From Nostoc spongiaeforme FACHB-130 (GTDB lineage Bacteria; Cyanobacteriota; Cyanobacteriia; Cyanobacteriales; Nostocaceae), in contig NZ_JACJTB010000008.1 of the NCBI RefSeq assembly GCF_014698475.1, forward strand, positions 1 through 64,000: DNA of 64,000 bases, written 5' to 3'. Below, in pieces: positions 37,290 to 46,229 of the stretch (position 1 is its first letter; the number at the start of each line of letters is the position of its first letter). The position numbers were made by a program, and so were the translations under genes. The notes below the pieces were generated by a model. The model was given only the letters and a program-made list of their open reading frames with translations. It searched no databases and had not been told where the DNA came from.

Positions 37290-38783
37290 ATGGACGAGCA
37301 AATTCTGGGTACACGTTACCGTATCCTGCAATTATTGTACATAGAGGAGTCGGTAAATATCTATCTAGTTGAAGATATTCAAATTCCTAATCAGTTATTT
37401 ATTCTTCAGCAACTACGCCCAGAAACTCATCATCTACAAAATTTAGCCTGGTTGCGAAAGTCCTTTTTCCAAGAAGCTAAGATATTGAAACAATTAGCCC
37501 AGGAAAACGACAGAATTCAGAAAATAATTGATTATTTTGAATCCAATGAAGAATTTTATCTAGTTCAAGAATTAATTGATGGTCATCAATTAGCTGAAGA
37601 AATTTTAGTAGGGTTTCCGCTTAGAGAAGACCAGGTTATTAACTTGTTATTAGAAATCTTAGATATTTTACTATTTATACATCGTCATAATATCATTCAC
37701 CAAGATATTCAGCCAGAAAATATCATTCGCCGACACTCAGATAATAAATTAGTTTTAGTTGACTTTGGCTCTCTGAAGGAAATGGTGACGACTACAGTTA
37801 GTAATTTAGAATATATACCTTTAGAGCAGTTACAAGGACAACCACAATATAACAGTGATATTTATGCTTTAGGAATGATTGCGATCGCTGCAATTATGGG
37901 CTTATCTTACGAAGAAGTATCAAGATTACAAAGTCAAAAGAACTTACTAACAGGCGAAATTATCTGGCGTGATCGAACGATAAAAGTCAGCCGAGAATTT
38001 ACACGCATTATCAATCAAATGGTAAAGTTTGACTACCAGAAACGATACCAGTCTGTAACAGAAGTGATCAATGACCTGCAAGAATTAAAAAATCAGCAAT
38101 ATCAACCACAATCATTACAGATTCAAAAATTCAAATTTGTCATCTTCGGAATTGCTAGTTTGTTGACTGCTATGTTTATCGGCTGGTTTAGCCACTGGTT
38201 AACACCAGTTAATAGTGAACAGTTGTTTTATCAAGAAGGTGTCAGTGAATATGAGCAAGGGAACTATCAAGAATCTGTAGATAATTTAACTCAAACCCTG
38301 GAAATCAATCCCCAGAATTCTCTTGCTTATAATCATCGGAGTGATGCGTTTTCTCGCTTAGGAGATTATGAAAAAGCGGAAGCAGATTCGAGTCAGGCTA
38401 TTGCACTGAATCCTCAAGATGCTAATGCTTATTATGACCGAGGATTTGCTTTATTTGGGTTGGGTAAATATAAAGACGCGATCGCAGACTACACAAAAGC
38501 GATTAAACTTAACTCTCAAAACCCCTACGCTTACTATGGAAGAGGTTTAGCGCGGGTGAAAGTGAACGAATATCAAAGCGCAATACTGGATTTTAATAGA
38601 GCGATCGCACTTAATTCTAGCTATGGTTTAGCCTACTATCATCGTGGCTTAGTCAACGTCCAACTAGGTAATAAAAAATCAGCAATGGTAAATTTTAAGA
38701 AAGCTGAAAAACTATTTCAAGAACAGGGGGATAAATCAGGTTATAACAAGATAATCCAAGAAATCAAAGCATTACAAAAATAG
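37290..38783 (+). CDS. Pseudokinase with membrane helix and TPR domain
   Basis: A 497-residue protein: Ser/Thr-kinase-like domain (about 1-270), one membrane helix (281-301, FVIFGIASLLTAMFIGWF) and about four to five TPR repeats (320-480). Catalytic features are lost: no glycine-rich loop (LLYIEESVNIY), Gln40 in place of the ATP-binding Lys, and HQDIQPEN instead of HRDxKPxN, although Asp139 and DFG (158-160) remain. It probably binds partners rather than phosphorylating them. ATG 37290 begins the standard family start MDEQILGTRY. The HEAT-like gene follows 33 bases later. Confidence 0.85.
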   Translation: MDEQILGTRYRILQLLYIEESVNIYLVEDIQIPNQLFILQQLRPETHHLQNLAWLRKSFFQEAKILKQLAQENDRIQKIIDYFESNEEFYLVQELIDGHQLAEEILVGFPLREDQVINLLLEILDILLFIHRHNIIHQDIQPENIIRRHSDNKLVLVDFGSLKEMVTTTVSNLEYIPLEQLQGQPQYNSDIYALGMIAIAAIMGLSYEEVSRLQSQKNLLTGEIIWRDRTIKVSREFTRIINQMVKFDYQKRYQSVTEVINDLQELKNQQYQPQSLQIQKFKFVIFGIASLLTAMFIGWFSHWLTPVNSEQLFYQEGVSEYEQGNYQESVDNLTQTLEINPQNSLAYNHRSDAFSRLGDYEKAEADSSQAIALNPQDANAYYDRGFALFGLGKYKDAIADYTKAIKLNSQNPYAYYGRGLARVKVNEYQSAILDFNRAIALNSSYGLAYYHRGLVNVQLGNKKSAMVNFKKAEKLFQEQGDKSGYNKIIQEIKALQK

Positions 38784-38816
38784 TTATTTTTGCTTGCAAC
38801 AAACTTCTAATTAAAA

Positions 38817-39644
38817 ATGCTAGAAACTAAAATTATTAACTATCTCTCCCATTTAGAAGACTCAGACTATATGGCTGAGGTGGTAACAACTCCTGGCGCA
38901 GCTGAGACTCTTATAAAAATCCTTCAAAATGATGATGATGAGATTATGAGTTATGCTGGTCTTTTTATTAGAGATTTTTTCTTAAGTTGCTCTCGTAATG
39001 AGACTTGTAAAATATCTTGGGAAACACAATTAAAACCTGTTATTATTCCTGAATTAGAACGTCTTATATTTGCAGAAAACCACTTCATTCGCAAACAAGT
39101 AATTTATACACTAGGAAAAATATGCAGCTATGATAGTGTGCCTGTTTTGCTACAAGCTTTCTATAAATATCGTGAAAGTGACCCAATTTTATTACCGCGA
39201 CTCCTGGGTGAATTATTCTGGCTGGGTGTGGACAATTCGTGGGATTTACTTGAAAGTATGGTGAACAGCCAATATTACACAACTCGCTGGGCTGTTATCA
39301 ACTTGCTAGGAGAATTTATTTACCATTCACCAAGTGAGGAGGATGGAACTTTTTCTATGAAATACAATTTTTCAGAAAAATTGCGAAATGATCCACATCC
39401 ACTTGTAAAAGCAGAGGCAGAATATGAATATCAATTATTAGCATTAAATCATCGTAAACTACAAGAAAATATGGCTAAATCAGATTATAAAAAACAGAGA
39501 AAAGATTTGAAAAAATTAGAACCATGTTTGACATTTTTCAGAGTATCGCTACAATTCTCTCGTTATATGGTTACCAATAATATTTCCACATATACTATGC
39601 AAGAGTTAGAAACATTTATCGATAACAAAACTCAACAATTATAA
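38817..39644 (+). CDS. HEAT-like repeat protein
   Basis: A 275-residue all-helical protein with repeat units such as AENHFIRKQVIYTLGKICSY, DSVPVLLQAFYKY and NSQYYTTRWAVINLLGEFIY, characteristic of HEAT/armadillo folds used for protein binding. No signal peptide. It lies 33 bases after the pseudokinase gene and is probably co-transcribed, so it may be its cytoplasmic partner. Exact family unknown. Confidence 0.65.
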   Translation: MLETKIINYLSHLEDSDYMAEVVTTPGAAETLIKILQNDDDEIMSYAGLFIRDFFLSCSRNETCKISWETQLKPVIIPELERLIFAENHFIRKQVIYTLGKICSYDSVPVLLQAFYKYRESDPILLPRLLGELFWLGVDNSWDLLESMVNSQYYTTRWAVINLLGEFIYHSPSEEDGTFSMKYNFSEKLRNDPHPLVKAEAEYEYQLLALNHRKLQENMAKSDYKKQRKDLKKLEPCLTFFRVSLQFSRYMVTNNISTYTMQELETFIDNKTQQL

Positions 39645-39825
39645 TTCTGACAAGAATACTATTTTTCTTAAAGTTCGTTAAAATTACTTTTGATATTTTA
39701 GTCATGCCTCCCCTCCTCTGTGCCTTGGCGGTTCGATAATTTATTCATACAACCTATTGCTAAATTTTCATTAATTGATACACTTGTTCTTCATTAGCCA
39801 TTAGCCCAGTGAACCAGCGCCTACT

Positions 39826-40038
39826 ATGGTGTACGTCAAGCGCGTGGAACTTACCAACTTCAAATCCTTCGGCGGTACTACATCAGTCCCTTTGCTGCCG
39901 GGGTTTACTGTCATATCTGGGCCGAATGGTTCCGGTAAGTCGAATATTTTGGATGCGCTGCTGTTTTGTTTGGGACTCGCCAGTTCTAAGGGAATGCGTG
40001 CCGATCGCCTGCCAGATTTGGTAAATAACGAAAACTAA
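39826..40038 (+). pseudogene. smc 5' fragment (SMC ATPase N-terminus)
   Basis: The first about 68 residues of an SMC chromosome-segregation ATPase: [20 protein letters not shown], the Walker A motif GPNGSGKSN and [20 protein letters not shown] full SMC has about 1200 residues. Homology stops at LVNN and the frame ends within four codons; 16 bases further the GC-rich dispersed element (40054-40205) begins. No other part of smc is in the window. It is a duplicated or broken 5' end. Confidence 0.85.
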
Positions 40039-40053
40039 ATCACTACCAAACCA

Positions 40054-40205
40054 ACAAATAATGACTCAACAAAAAACGAAAAAATGATTTTGGAGGGGGT
40101 TTGGGGGACGCAACCGTCCCCCAATCGGGGGCGTGGGGGAGAATCCCCCAAATCTTACTCCTTATCTGGTAGCTAGAGCAGAAATTGAGCAATCAACCCT
40201 CATCA
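40054..40205. repeat. GC-rich dispersed element, copy 2
   Basis: About 152 bp, beginning acaaataatgact and ending ctcatca, closely similar to 6123-6275 in the same orientation. It lies immediately after the break in the smc fragment, which suggests it was involved in the rearrangement. Confidence 0.8.
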
Positions 40206-40221
40206 GCATTGGGGTATAAGG

Positions 40222-40333
40222 CAATACGGTTCAGTTAGTAATTTTTTCTTCTCTTCGCGCTCTTTGCGCTATTTGCGGTTCGTTAAAAAAAATGACTTTA
40301 ACAAAGAGTTTTAGTCTTAACTGAACTGTATTG
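40222..40333. repeat. Small inverted-end element, family B copy 1
   Basis: About 112 bp with 16-bp ends caatacggttcagtta and taactgaactgtattg (15 of 16 complementary). The inside has a ctctttgcgctatttgcgg repeat. No coding. It is a relative of 41669-41805. Confidence 0.75.
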
Positions 40334-40443
40334 GGGTATAAGGGTGTGAGGATTTTGAACACCTACACCCTTACAGAGAAGTCAAAATTCAAAAGTCAGA
40401 GAATTTTTGACTTGATTTTCCCCTATCCTCGTTTTCAGCCCAT

Positions 40444-41049
40444 CTAACGACACTGACGATATTTGATGTGATACACCAATCCCCGGTGAGCCAAGTCGAA
40501 GGAGTCAACAGTCGCCATACCTGCGCCACTAGCAGTCATCGCTGCATTGACACGCATATTTACACTATCGCCACAGCGTGACCACACATCAGCAACAGTC
40601 ACTAACTGATCTCGAACGTTGTAGTCAGTTTCGCCACGAAATGTCCGAGATAAAACAGGGCCACGTTGACCAGCAAAAAAGTATTCTGCTCTAAGTCTCC
40701 CAGTGGTACCAGGAGCAACATAGCCACGGTAATCAGCATCATAAAGAGAAATTTGGAATCCTTGAGGCACTTTAATTGGAATGCTCAAATTGCAGCTTTT
40801 ACGCCTTTCGGATGATTTATTTCCTAAAGCAATAAACTGATCAAAGAGAATACTTAACTCTTGACCATCAGGACTCACGTTGACACTAGCAGAACCTTCA
40901 GGGCAACCGTTACCACCATATCCTGCACCCAGAATCTCAACTTTGTCAGCAGCAAAAGCAGGGCCAACAGAAGCTGAAATTAGTACTGCTCCTGCGAAAA
41001 AAGCTTTTGCAAAGTTGATAGATGTTTTCCTGATATTTTGATTGTTCAT
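40444..41049 (-). CDS. Secreted DUF4360 protein
   Basis: A 201-residue protein with a Sec signal peptide (AFFAGAVLISASVGPAFA, cut near residue 34). The mature part has an even spread of Cys (GNGCPEGSASV, RKSCNLSIPI, SRCGDSV, final QCR) and DUF4360-type blocks (ILFDQFIALG, YDADYRGYV). It is extracellular or periplasmic, with unknown function. Inverted-end elements of one family flank it at 40222 and 41669. Confidence 0.8.
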   Translation of the reverse strand: MNNQNIRKTSINFAKAFFAGAVLISASVGPAFAADKVEILGAGYGGNGCPEGSASVNVSPDGQELSILFDQFIALGNKSSERRKSCNLSIPIKVPQGFQISLYDADYRGYVAPGTTGRLRAEYFFAGQRGPVLSRTFRGETDYNVRDQLVTVADVWSRCGDSVNMRVNAAMTASGAGMATVDSFDLAHRGLVYHIKYRQCR

Positions 41050-41668
41050 AACTCACCTCATTTGAGTAATTAGAAGTTATTTGGAACTAGATTTGTGATT
41101 GAAATTCCCGGTAAATATTTTCCATAAAATCTGCAATCGCTATCTTTATTCCTGAAAAATTGCAATATAAAATTCATGGCAAATTTTGAAAAAAGTGCCA
41201 TAAAAAATTGCCAAAAGTATTTACCAAAATACTTTCGTGAGTACTCACAAGCTACTATTTATTAGCAGCGTGAATAGCTGTAATGCTTGAATTGCAATAC
41301 GTATCAGACATCATCTGCAAATCTAAAAGCAGTAATTCAAGACCATGAATTTTACTTCTAGTCTCATATCTGCTGTCTCCGCAGAAGACTGTCAATTTAA
41401 TTTCAGAGTTCCATTTATCTGTGGTGATACCAAAACCCTAATATTTCTCAATTGGTATCATGTTTGGCTTGTTTGCATCGACTATATTTTCTTACTGTTA
41501 GTTCCCGACAATTTTCATCGTCAGGCAACAATTTTCATTACTTAATAATTTGGAATATGGATGAGTTCGGTTTGCTTTACGAATTTACTTGTGTAGTTAG
41601 GGAGTAGGAAAAAAGCCTTATCCAAGTTCACTGATTTTTCCCACATCAAATATTAGTTCTATATAACT

Positions 41669-41805
41669 CAATACAGTTCAGTTAAGACTAAAAAGCAATT
41701 CTGGTGTAGGTTGGGTGGAGGAACGGAACCCAACAGAGTATGCGTGAATGTTGGGTTACGCTATCGCTACACCCAACCTACTATTCTCTTAACTGAACCG
41801 TATCG
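41669..41805. repeat. Small inverted-end element, family B copy 2
   Basis: About 137 bp with ends caatacagttcagttaag and cttaactgaaccgtatcg. Inside is an inverted repeat gtaggttgggtg / acacccaaccta around tgttgggttacgctatcgct, a common Nostocales intergenic repeat. It shares ends, not core, with 40222-40333. Confidence 0.75.
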
Positions 41806-41862
41806 TAATAAAAGGGTGCAGGTGTTCAAAACCCTTACACCCAGTTTCAACAGAGAATTTTA

Positions 41863-42003
41863 CCTGGATTTCTCTCTTGTGAGAAATCCAGGGGTGTGGG
41901 AGGCGTGGGAAGTGTGGGAGGATGGTGAAGAAATCTTTCCCCCCACACTCCCCACACTCCCCGCTCTCTCCACACCCGCTACCCATACGTGAGAAATTCG
42001 GGT
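41863..42003. repeat. Small inverted-end element, family C copy 1
   Basis: About 141 bp. The outer ends cctggatttctc and gagaaattcgggt are inverted repeats. The core is purine/pyrimidine-skewed (gtgtgggaggcgtggg, ccccacactccccacactcc). An inverted copy of the same unit lies at 53288-53446. Confidence 0.8.
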
Positions 42004-43680
42004 TTACTGAGCTGTCACCAAATAAGGTGAGGTTATTGGTTGAGCGCGTCCAGCATTAACGAGAGCTTGGTAGACAAAAGCTGCTACTTCGGCTCTGGTT
42101 GCTTGCCGATTAGGATCAAGCTGTTTAACGGTAGGATAGTTAATTACTAATTGGCGGACAGTGGCTGCTGCAACTGGGCCAGTTGCATAATTAGGAATTT
42201 GCGCCGCATCATTGTAGAAATTCAGAACGTTTTGATTATTGGCGGTTAAGCCTAAACCATTGGCTAGGGCTACTAGTGCTTGTACTCTGGGAATTTGTTG
42301 CTGTGGTTTAAATGTACCATCAGGGTAGCCTGAAACAAATTGGCTTTGATAAGCGGATCTAATTGCAGCGAAAGCCCAGAAATTGCTAGGAACGTCTTGA
42401 AAGGTGATGGCACTACGTTTAGCGGTGGGATTTAAAGCTTTAGTAATAATTGTGGCAAACTGGGCGCGAGTTACAGGGTCATTTGGTTTAAATGTGCCAT
42501 CTGGGAACCCAGCAATAATATTTTGTGCAGCTAAAGCTTCAATGTAGCTTTTTGCCCAAAAATTGCTCGGTACATCTTTAAAGGCGACAGCACCGCCCGT
42601 TGGTGGTTCGACTGTAGCTGCTACAAAGTCTACTTGACCAAAGATTTTTTTCTGATCAACATCATTACCAACAGCCACAATGGTATTAGTTTTTGTGGCG
42701 TTGTTTACGTCATAACGAGTATTACCACGAATCAGATTACCACCAGGATTTTCGTTTGTACCCAAGTCTGGTTGAGCAGTGGTAATGGCGACTACACCAT
42801 CTCGCTTATTACTTTGAATGACATTCTTACGAAGTACGGGTTTAGCTGAATCGGAGATAAATAAACCATCTTGGTTTTGAATGATTTGGTTTCCTTCTAC
42901 TAAAGTTGTGGAAGTTCCACCGATCGCCAAACCAAAACCTGTATCCTGAAATAAGTTATTTCTGACTACGCCCTGAGCAGATCTGGCAATAGAAACGCCA
43001 TTACCTTTGTTCTGCACAAAGATATTACCTTCAATTCTGGGATTTCCTGTACCCGTGACAAATACACCTTCTCGACCATTAGCGGTAAAAGTGTTGTTTT
43101 GAATAACTGGGTTAGTAGATTCTACCCAAATACCTGTACCGCGTTGAGTCGGGTTGGTAACGGTGACACCTGCGATCGCGCTGTTGTTGTCAGCTAAGAT
43201 GGTAATCTCTTGTCTCGCAAATGTGCGGCTGGTGTAATAGCCTGCACCAGTAATAATTATCCCTTGACCTTTGGTAGCTTCCTCACCTTGTAAAGTCACT
43301 CCTGATTTGATTAATAGTGGAAATGTTTCTCCAGTTTCTTGGTTATAATTTCCCGGCGCAAGTCGAATAATTGTACTTGGTTGAGCTTGGGTGAGTGCAA
43401 AGCTAATAGTTTTATATGGTGCGGCTGCTGTTGCACCTGCACTTGCATTATCTTGACCTGTTGCTGGGTTGACATAAATTACTTTTGCTGATGCTGGTGC
43501 TTGCGCTATCACACTGGGCGAAGCACCGCCATTTGCTGTCCCTATCAATAATGTCGAACCAGTTGCAGCTAATAATAAAGCTGTCAGTCCGGCTTTTAAG
43601 GATAAATTCAATTTCAGGTTTCTTCCAGAAATCGAGTAAATACTTTTGATGGAAGAAAAATGAAAATCTTGATATTTCAT
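42004..43680 (-). CDS. Secreted beta-helix (DUF1565) protein with SLH domains
   Basis: A 558-residue surface protein. The signal sequence (LKAGLTALLLAATGSTLLIG) is followed by a DUF1565/right-handed beta-helix domain (IYVNPATGQDNASAG, IRLAPGNYNQETGETFPL, then NPVIQNNTFTANGREGV-like coils, about 80-340). Three SLH domains (about 365-550: FKDVPSNFWAKSYIEALAAQ, FQDVPSNFWAFAAIRSAYQ and a third) should bind it to the cell wall. A carbohydrate-binding or carbohydrate-cleaving envelope role is likely; no catalytic residues can be assigned. Confidence 0.88.
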   Translation of the reverse strand: MKYQDFHFSSIKSIYSISGRNLKLNLSLKAGLTALLLAATGSTLLIGTANGGASPSVIAQAPASAKVIYVNPATGQDNASAGATAAAPYKTISFALTQAQPSTIIRLAPGNYNQETGETFPLLIKSGVTLQGEEATKGQGIIITGAGYYTSRTFARQEITILADNNSAIAGVTVTNPTQRGTGIWVESTNPVIQNNTFTANGREGVFVTGTGNPRIEGNIFVQNKGNGVSIARSAQGVVRNNLFQDTGFGLAIGGTSTTLVEGNQIIQNQDGLFISDSAKPVLRKNVIQSNKRDGVVAITTAQPDLGTNENPGGNLIRGNTRYDVNNATKTNTIVAVGNDVDQKKIFGQVDFVAATVEPPTGGAVAFKDVPSNFWAKSYIEALAAQNIIAGFPDGTFKPNDPVTRAQFATIITKALNPTAKRSAITFQDVPSNFWAFAAIRSAYQSQFVSGYPDGTFKPQQQIPRVQALVALANGLGLTANNQNVLNFYNDAAQIPNYATGPVAAATVRQLVINYPTVKQLDPNRQATRAEVAAFVYQALVNAGRAQPITSPYLVTAQ

Positions 43681-44915
43681 TTTTGTGTCTGTAATGTGCT
43701 GAATTATAGTTGGCTAAGAAGGGTTAGATGTGACAACTATCTAGCTGTCCATCCCCAGCAAAACTATAACGGATGACTAGCAAATAATCCCCTATGTTTC
43801 GCAATCAGACACGTAAATAAACAATTGCAAAATCGTGAAAATCCCAGATTCGCCAAAGAAAGTTAGTCCTCCTGGCGGTACAGTGCTAAACTAAGGAGTA
43901 TATCCCCACTAGGGATCACCAAAAAACAAGAATGTTAAGTCAGGTAGAAATTTATTCTGGCTCTATCAATAAAAGAGCAGAAAAAAGTTTCTTAGCACTA
44001 CTATCAACAACATCTTCCTATTTGTGCAAGTAAAAACAACTGCCTTGAGGAGTGCGATCGCATTAATTTATTCTGGTTGCAGCATTCTAGAGAATAACTG
44101 GGTAGTAGAAGCGAAGCAAATAGTGTTGTTACAAGTTCTGATGTTTTGTGGTGCTGCTTACTAAATCAAAGTTCCCGACTCTACATCACGGTTGCAGTTT
44201 TGCTTAAGACAGCAACTTTATACAAGGGTTAAGAACAGCATAAAAATTGCATTTTAATGATATCCATTCACACTGTTGAGAATGCAATTAGTTTAGTCAT
44301 CGAGAATTTTGCATAAATCCTGACTCAAAGTTGACAAAAAGCAGTAAATTGGTTTCTGTAGCTTAGTAAATTGCTTAAGTTAAGGGGAAGCTGTTCTGAA
44401 AAATCGGCTTGAGTGCTGATAGTTAAGCAAAACTGCTAAAGTTTGGCTGGGAAAATTCATCATTCCCAGATAAACAGCTAGGTATGAACATATCTAGTTC
44501 ATTGAAAGCCGCCTGAGTGCAAACCACCAAAGCTAACTTGAGTTGTATAAAAGTTTTCACCAATTAAATCTGCTCCTACATTGTGGTAAGACTTGTATAC
44601 GCACTTATACTTATACCAGGTGACAAAATGATTGTGACAGATAGATTGCTGAACAGCTTACCAATCAAATCTTCCCCAATCCAAAATCCAAAATGGTATA
44701 ACAGGTAGGTTGTTGATTGAGCAGCAAGTTAGTTAAAAAGAAAGCAAAAGTTGAAAAAAAGGTGTATCTTACATCCAAAACTTAGGGCGGGTAGGAGTAT
44801 GAAAAATCTAAAATAGATATTAAATTGATAAAAACAACGACCATCGACAACCGTTAGTCAATTTCATCTTCTGCAAAGCGTTGCCAGGTTGTTACCAGTG
44901 CTGAAACACGATTAC
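43681..44915. other. 1.2-kb non-coding region upstream of sasA
   Basis: No open frame with recognisable sequence on either strand. It contains an inverted-end element (44611-44700) and one HIP1 site. The promoters of the SLH gene (left) and sasA (right) must lie here; the length leaves room for a small RNA, but I cannot identify one. Confidence 0.5.
44611..44700. repeat. Small inverted-end element, family A copy 2
   Basis: About 90 bp with perfect 8-bp ends ttatacca / tggtataa. It shares the block order of 22201-22303 (gattgct-...-agcttacca-...-aatccaaaatccaaaatgg). Confidence 0.7.
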
Positions 44916-46103
44916 ATGCAAGTTTCCCAGGATCAGCCTAATTATTTTGAGGCTCCTCTACAGTTGTTGCTATTTGTCGATGGCAGACCCCAGTCTCGAC
45001 AACAGGTACAGCGAATACGCTCTTACTTAAAAGAGTTGCAGGCAGAGTATCACTTTGAAGTCCAAATTATTGATGTCGGTCAACAACCGTATCTAGCAGA
45101 ACATTTTAAGTTAGTGGCTACGCCAGCGTTAATTAAGATTCATCCAGAGCCAAGGCAAGTTCTGGCTGGAAGTAATATTATTGCTCAATTAAAAAACTGG
45201 TGGCCGCGTTGGCAAACTGCTGTAGACGCTTATTTAAAATTGCAAGAAGATTTTCAAGAACGTATCGATGAAAATAGTCGGGTATCACCACCCAAATCAA
45301 CAATTAATTCTGTTGCTGTTTCCGCCGAACTGATTAAACTTTCTGATGAAATCTTTCATTTGAAACAAGAAAAGGAAAAACTTCAGGAGCAATTACAGTT
45401 TAAAGATCGAGTCATAGCGATGTTGGCTCATGACTTGCGGAATCCTTTAACGGCGGCGGCGATCGCTATTGAAACACTGCAATCTAATTACAATATAGAA
45501 TCAGGTAGTTTTCAACGCCTCAAGCCAGCAATGGCCGCCCATTTGTTAAAACAAGCTCGGACTCAAACCAAATTAATTGACCGCTTAATTGCTGACTTAT
45601 TACAGGTAGGCAGAGGTAGCGATAAAGAGCTTCCGATCATACCGCAAAAAATCGAACTTGGACAACTTTGTTTAGAAGTTTTAGAAGAATTGCGCGATCG
45701 CTACACCGCCAAATCCCAAACCTTAGAAACAGACATTCCCTCAGACCTGCCTTGCGTCTATGCCGATCCAGAACGGATTCGCCAAGTCGTCGTCAACCTC
45801 TTGGATAATGCCATTAAATATACACCAGTAGGCGGTAAAATTACTGTTGCTGGCTTGCACCGCACCACCCAAAAAGTGCAGTTTAGTGTGGGTGATACTG
45901 GCCCTGGTATTCCCGCCGAAAGTCGTGATCTCATTTTTGAGAACCACTTCCGCCTGCAAAGAGATGAAGGTACTGACGGATATGGCATTGGTCTATGTTT
46001 ATGCCAGCGAATTATTCGGGCGCACTATGGTCAAATTTGGGTAGATTCTACACCCAATGGTGGGGCATGGTTCCACTTTACATTACCAGTGTATCCATTT
46101 TAG
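44916..46103 (+). CDS. sasA: Circadian clock-output histidine kinase SasA
   Basis: A 395-residue kinase with an N-terminal KaiB-like thioredoxin-fold domain ([33 protein letters not shown], about 10-100) that docks on KaiC, then a coiled coil, HisKA ([15 protein letters not shown]) and HATPase ([27 protein letters not shown]). SasA normally passes the clock signal to RpaA, which is not in the window. No membrane helices. ATG 44916 is preferred; a TTG nine codons upstream is possible. Confidence 0.95.
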   Translation: MQVSQDQPNYFEAPLQLLLFVDGRPQSRQQVQRIRSYLKELQAEYHFEVQIIDVGQQPYLAEHFKLVATPALIKIHPEPRQVLAGSNIIAQLKNWWPRWQTAVDAYLKLQEDFQERIDENSRVSPPKSTINSVAVSAELIKLSDEIFHLKQEKEKLQEQLQFKDRVIAMLAHDLRNPLTAAAIAIETLQSNYNIESGSFQRLKPAMAAHLLKQARTQTKLIDRLIADLLQVGRGSDKELPIIPQKIELGQLCLEVLEELRDRYTAKSQTLETDIPSDLPCVYADPERIRQVVVNLLDNAIKYTPVGGKITVAGLHRTTQKVQFSVGDTGPGIPAESRDLIFENHFRLQRDEGTDGYGIGLCLCQRIIRAHYGQIWVDSTPNGGAWFHFTLPVYPF

Positions 46104-46125
46104 GGCTGAGTTTGAGTGGTATTAG

Positions 46126-46225
46126 ACAAAGAGAGGGGGTAGACAAGGTAGAGGGGGGAGACAAGGAAGAAGAAATATAGTTTCTACCTTGTCCACCTTG
46201 TCCCCCTTGTCTCCCTTCCTTCCCG
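46126..46225. repeat. gacaagg tandem repeats between convergent genes
   Basis: ggagacaagg-type units in one orientation, then the complement (ctaccttgtccaccttgtcc), giving an imperfect inverted repeat between the sasA and kinase stops. It may act as a two-way terminator. The same unit recurs near 26047, 54400, 57515, 60600 and 63955. Confidence 0.55.
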
Positions 46226-46229
46226 TATT

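Larger units (their letters stand above)
41050..42003. other. 950-bp region with two small elements, no gene
   Basis: AT-rich DNA from 41050 to 41660 with one 66-codon frame of no recognisable sequence, then inverted-end elements at 41669-41805 and 41863-42003. The second ends directly against the stop codon of the SLH-protein gene. Confidence 0.6.

Noticed and set aside
41345-41545. 66-codon frame in the region after DUF4360
   Set aside because: AT-rich, no ribosome site, no family-like features.
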